From Karalla daura (Eukaryota > Chordata > Actinopteri > Chaetodontiformes > Leiognathidae): a stretch of DNA of 64,000 nt. The position numbers were made by a program, and so were the translations under genes. This document shows, piece after piece, positions 61,502 to 64,000 of this stretch; position 1 is the first letter of the stretch; each line of letters starts with the position of its first letter. The stretch spans positions 16,833,669-16,897,668 of the forward strand of contig CM055193.1 of the NCBI GenBank assembly GCA_029224185.1. The letters are read 5' to 3'. The notes under the pieces were generated by a model. The model was not told where the DNA came from, made no database searches, and saw nothing but the letters and a program-made list of their open reading frames with translations.

Positions 61502-62653
61502 TACATACACTTAAATGCGCTCAGCCTCGATTGTCTGTCGTCGTCTTTTACCGCTTCTTTCGATCATGAAGCAGTGACATTTATTTATAATTTCATTCCC
61601 AAACCATTGATAAGGAAATATTTATGATATCTCCGGAGCTGGGAAAGTACCCGAGCTGCTGGCCCAGGCAGTCCGTGTGTACATTAAACATCTGCCGGAT
61701 CGAAGCCCTTGTCAAAGGGACATCTTGCGCGCAGAGAGGACGCGGCCGTTCTGAAAGGCGATATCCGACAACGGGCAGAGCGGTTGGTGGGTTTTTGTGT
61801 GGGCCAGACGTTTTTTTTTTTTGTTTTTTTGCGCCCGTACCCATGGTGCTGTCAGCCCCCCGGAGCGCAGCGGAGTAACGGCCGGCCGGCCGGGGGTGAG
61901 CGACACTGACCTCGGATCAGATGGCCCTGTTGTTTTGGCGCACGGGTAACAGGATCCCCCTCCCATCTGGAGCGGACTCCTGACTTTACATCTGAGGGGG
62001 GGGCGCGGCGTGGGTCCAGCGGGGACTGCACACAGTCCTGACACTTTCTCTTCTTTAGCTTTTTCTTGCGAGTAATTTTACACTGCAGGTCCCTCGTTAA
62101 CACAGCTAAAGATTGATTCAGAGGTGTCCTCGATCCAACGCTTGGCTAATGTTAAACCCATGTCTGCCAGAATTCAAATACTCAGTGGCACTGAATGATA
62201 AACGAACTGTTTGTGGTCAAATGTCTAACATTTCAACGCTTTATAAACGAAGGCAGGTCTCCTCACTTCTGAGAAATATTTGTGAATTTATTTTCCCAGA
62301 GACCGAGAGTTCAGAAGAAGAAAGCTCCAAACTATTCGCTTCTCTACTACGTTCTGTAGCAGTAACACAAACATGCAAATATTCACTTCTTAGAATCAGG
62401 ACCTTACATTTTTGGTCACTTTTTGCCACAAGTGATCTGCCCATTTCCACTCGTGACAGTCAAATTATCGACTTATTTCTGTTGTTTACCAACCTGTGGC
62501 TGGGAGGGAGAACAAGTAGCAACTAGTAATTATCGTTTTTCCAGGATGTCATGTCAGGACTCTTTATTTTAGTGTCCATCTGCGTGTGCTTTTACTAAAT
62601 GGATGCCTCTCCGCGCTTATGTGTCATCCTCAAAGTATCGAGGTTTGTCCACA

Positions 62654-62658
<5 letters not shown>

Positions 62659-62690
<32 letters not shown>
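62659..62690 (+). repeat. (GT)n microsatellite
   Basis: Pure GT run. Confidence 0.95.
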
Positions 62691-62692
<2 letters not shown>

Positions 62693-63753
62693 TCCTGACC
62701 AGAGTGCAGAGCATGTGCAGGAATGTTAATGTCTTCTTCCTTTGTTGTCCGTGCAGACAGGCGAGTGTGCCTGTGCATATTCATGAAGCTGCCTGCCTGG
62801 AACACGTTAACTTTTCCCAGGAAAGGAACATAGATAAAAAAAAAAAGAAAAAAAAAAGAAAAGAAGACGTGGAATCAGAATAAGAGACGAAGTGGGAGAT
62901 GGAGACGGACGTTCGATCGTTGCTCATTAGCGGCTCATTAACGTCGCCCTGCTACCGGAGGCGTTTGCAGTGAGTGTGCTGCTCTGCTCTGCTCTGGCCG
63001 TCACCTCTGGCCGTCTCACTGGGAAAACAGGTGGCCCAGCTCTGCATCGCACGCTGGAGATCGAGCACTACTCCTCGCTAAAACGCGTCGACATCGGGAC
63101 GGTATTTCAGTCGGCCTTTGATGTGGGAGAGGAAACCCTCCGCTAAAACTTCTCCCCGCCTCCATTAGATAAGTAAGCTCTCGGGCCTCCGTTGGAGGCG
63201 GCTCGGGCCCGTGCAGGTTATCAGCTCGGCCTGCTTGCTATCAGCAGAAGAAGAAAAAAGGCCTTTGTTGCAGATTGCGCTCCTTTCTCCTGGCCAGCGG
63301 TCTCTCTCCTCTCACCGCCGTTGCTCTGACGTCTCACTCAGCCCAGGGAAGGACCTTGTGCCGGGCCAGGAGAGATCAGAGGCCCGGGCTAGGCCGCCGT
63401 AGCGTTCAGCGCTCATGTGTCAGAGTAAAGTGTTTGTGTATTGTGGGTAGCGGTGATGAATGTGCATCGCTATTGTAGTGTGTGTGTGTGTGCGTGTGCT
63501 ATAAAAGATAAAAAGGGAGATCCCTTTGAGTGAGCTGCCGCGTTCAGTGGTGTTATCTGTGTTGGGAAATGTGGAGAATGTGTTTGATGTGAAGGAGTGC
63601 AGGATTGTGTGCGTGTGTGTGTGTGAGGAAAAGAGAGAGAGAGAGAGAGAGAAAGCTTTGGCACATGTAAAAACATACATGCTCAAACACTCATCAGATT
63701 GATTAGATATCTGAATACCCTGCGGCCTCTGGACATCTGTCTGTTCCCGATGG

Positions 63754-63766
63754 TGACCTCTGACCT
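63754..63766 (-). promoter_or_regulatory. Perfect DR1 half-site repeat
   Basis: On the minus strand it reads AGGTCA G AGGTCA, the ideal DR1 bound by RXR heterodimers with PPAR, by HNF4 and by COUP-TF. It lies in the presumed first intron of the downstream gene. Occupancy unknown. Confidence 0.4.
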
Positions 63767-63898
63767 CTGTGGTGGACGGCACCCAGGAAGTCAGAGGAAC
63801 TCAGCCGCAGGGTGCAGTGAAGACGCGCTCTCTTGTTTTGTTTTCTTTTGTTTTGCTTTTTTTTTTTAACGTCCAGGGAGGGAGCAACCTGAGGCAAC

Positions 63899-63940
63899 CC
63901 CTCCTCCTCCTCCTCCTCCTCCTCCTCCTCCTCCTCCTCC
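63899..63940 (+). repeat. (CTC)n microsatellite
   Basis: Perfect CTC run that gives poly-Leu or poly-Glu frames on the two strands. Confidence 0.95.
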
Positions 63941-64000
63941 ACACGAGGCTCAGGTATGAGGATGATGTAGATCAATAGATAAGTCACACACACACACACA

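Larger units (their letters stand above)
57751..64000 (+). other. Probable first large intron of the next gene, or intergenic
   Basis: No coding exon recognised. It holds many microsatellites and several complex, non-repetitive blocks (about 60720-60830, 60940-61060, 61560-61720, 62100-62520) that look like possible conserved noncoding elements; conservation cannot be judged from one sequence. Confidence 0.4.

Noticed and set aside
61060..61627. Overlapping 130-170 codon frames of Ser-Leu-Ser-Val or Arg-Glu-Arg-Asp repeats
   Set aside because: Pure translation of the TCTC/TCTG tract, open in several frames on both strands.

Overview
This window is vertebrate nuclear DNA, most likely from a ray-finned (teleost) fish. 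Three things point there: interrupted genes with canonical GT-AG introns; a vitamin D receptor whose hinge and ligand-binding domain read like the teleost Vdra paralogue; and dense CA/GT, CT/GA and CCT microsatellites mixed with fish-style tRNA-headed SINEs and an old L1-type LINE remnant. There are no operons, phage genes, CRISPR arrays or bacterial features.

Layout. Positions 1-3125 are intron. From 3126 to 9183, six + strand exons encode the end of the vitamin D receptor: the last 329 residues, covering the C-terminal extension, hinge and complete ligand-binding domain through helix 12 and the stop. The first exons, including the two zinc fingers, lie upstream of the window. The next stretch, about 9.2-17.8 kb, is probably a long 3' UTR or its continuation. 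The only AATAAA I found downstream of the stop in this stretch is at 17738. About 18-56 kb is gene-poor intergenic DNA holding SINE copies on both strands, a degenerate LINE reverse-transcriptase fragment (30.28-30.94 kb), a piggyBac-like fold-back remnant (46.56-46.97 kb), a 220-bp CCTTT tract and many microsatellites. At 56.4-57.75 kb a GC-richer stretch with paired CCAAT boxes is followed by a good splice donor and then a well-formed 69-bp exon with no usable start for a long protein. This looks like the promoter and 5' UTR exons of the next gene on the + strand. From memory, mammalian gene order places HDAC7 there in the same orientation, but no HDAC coding sequence is present, so the identity is inference only.

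How the parts fit: one well-supported gene (vdra) is followed by a large regulatory or repetitive spacer and the probable 5' end of a second gene. Candidate cis elements include a perfect DR5 nuclear-receptor site in a vdra intron, a consensus CTCF site just beyond the putative vdra polyadenylation site, and DR1-type sites near 47.4 and 63.75 kb. I did not find a convincing undescribed system. Most long open reading frames here are translated simple repeats or shadows of other sequence.
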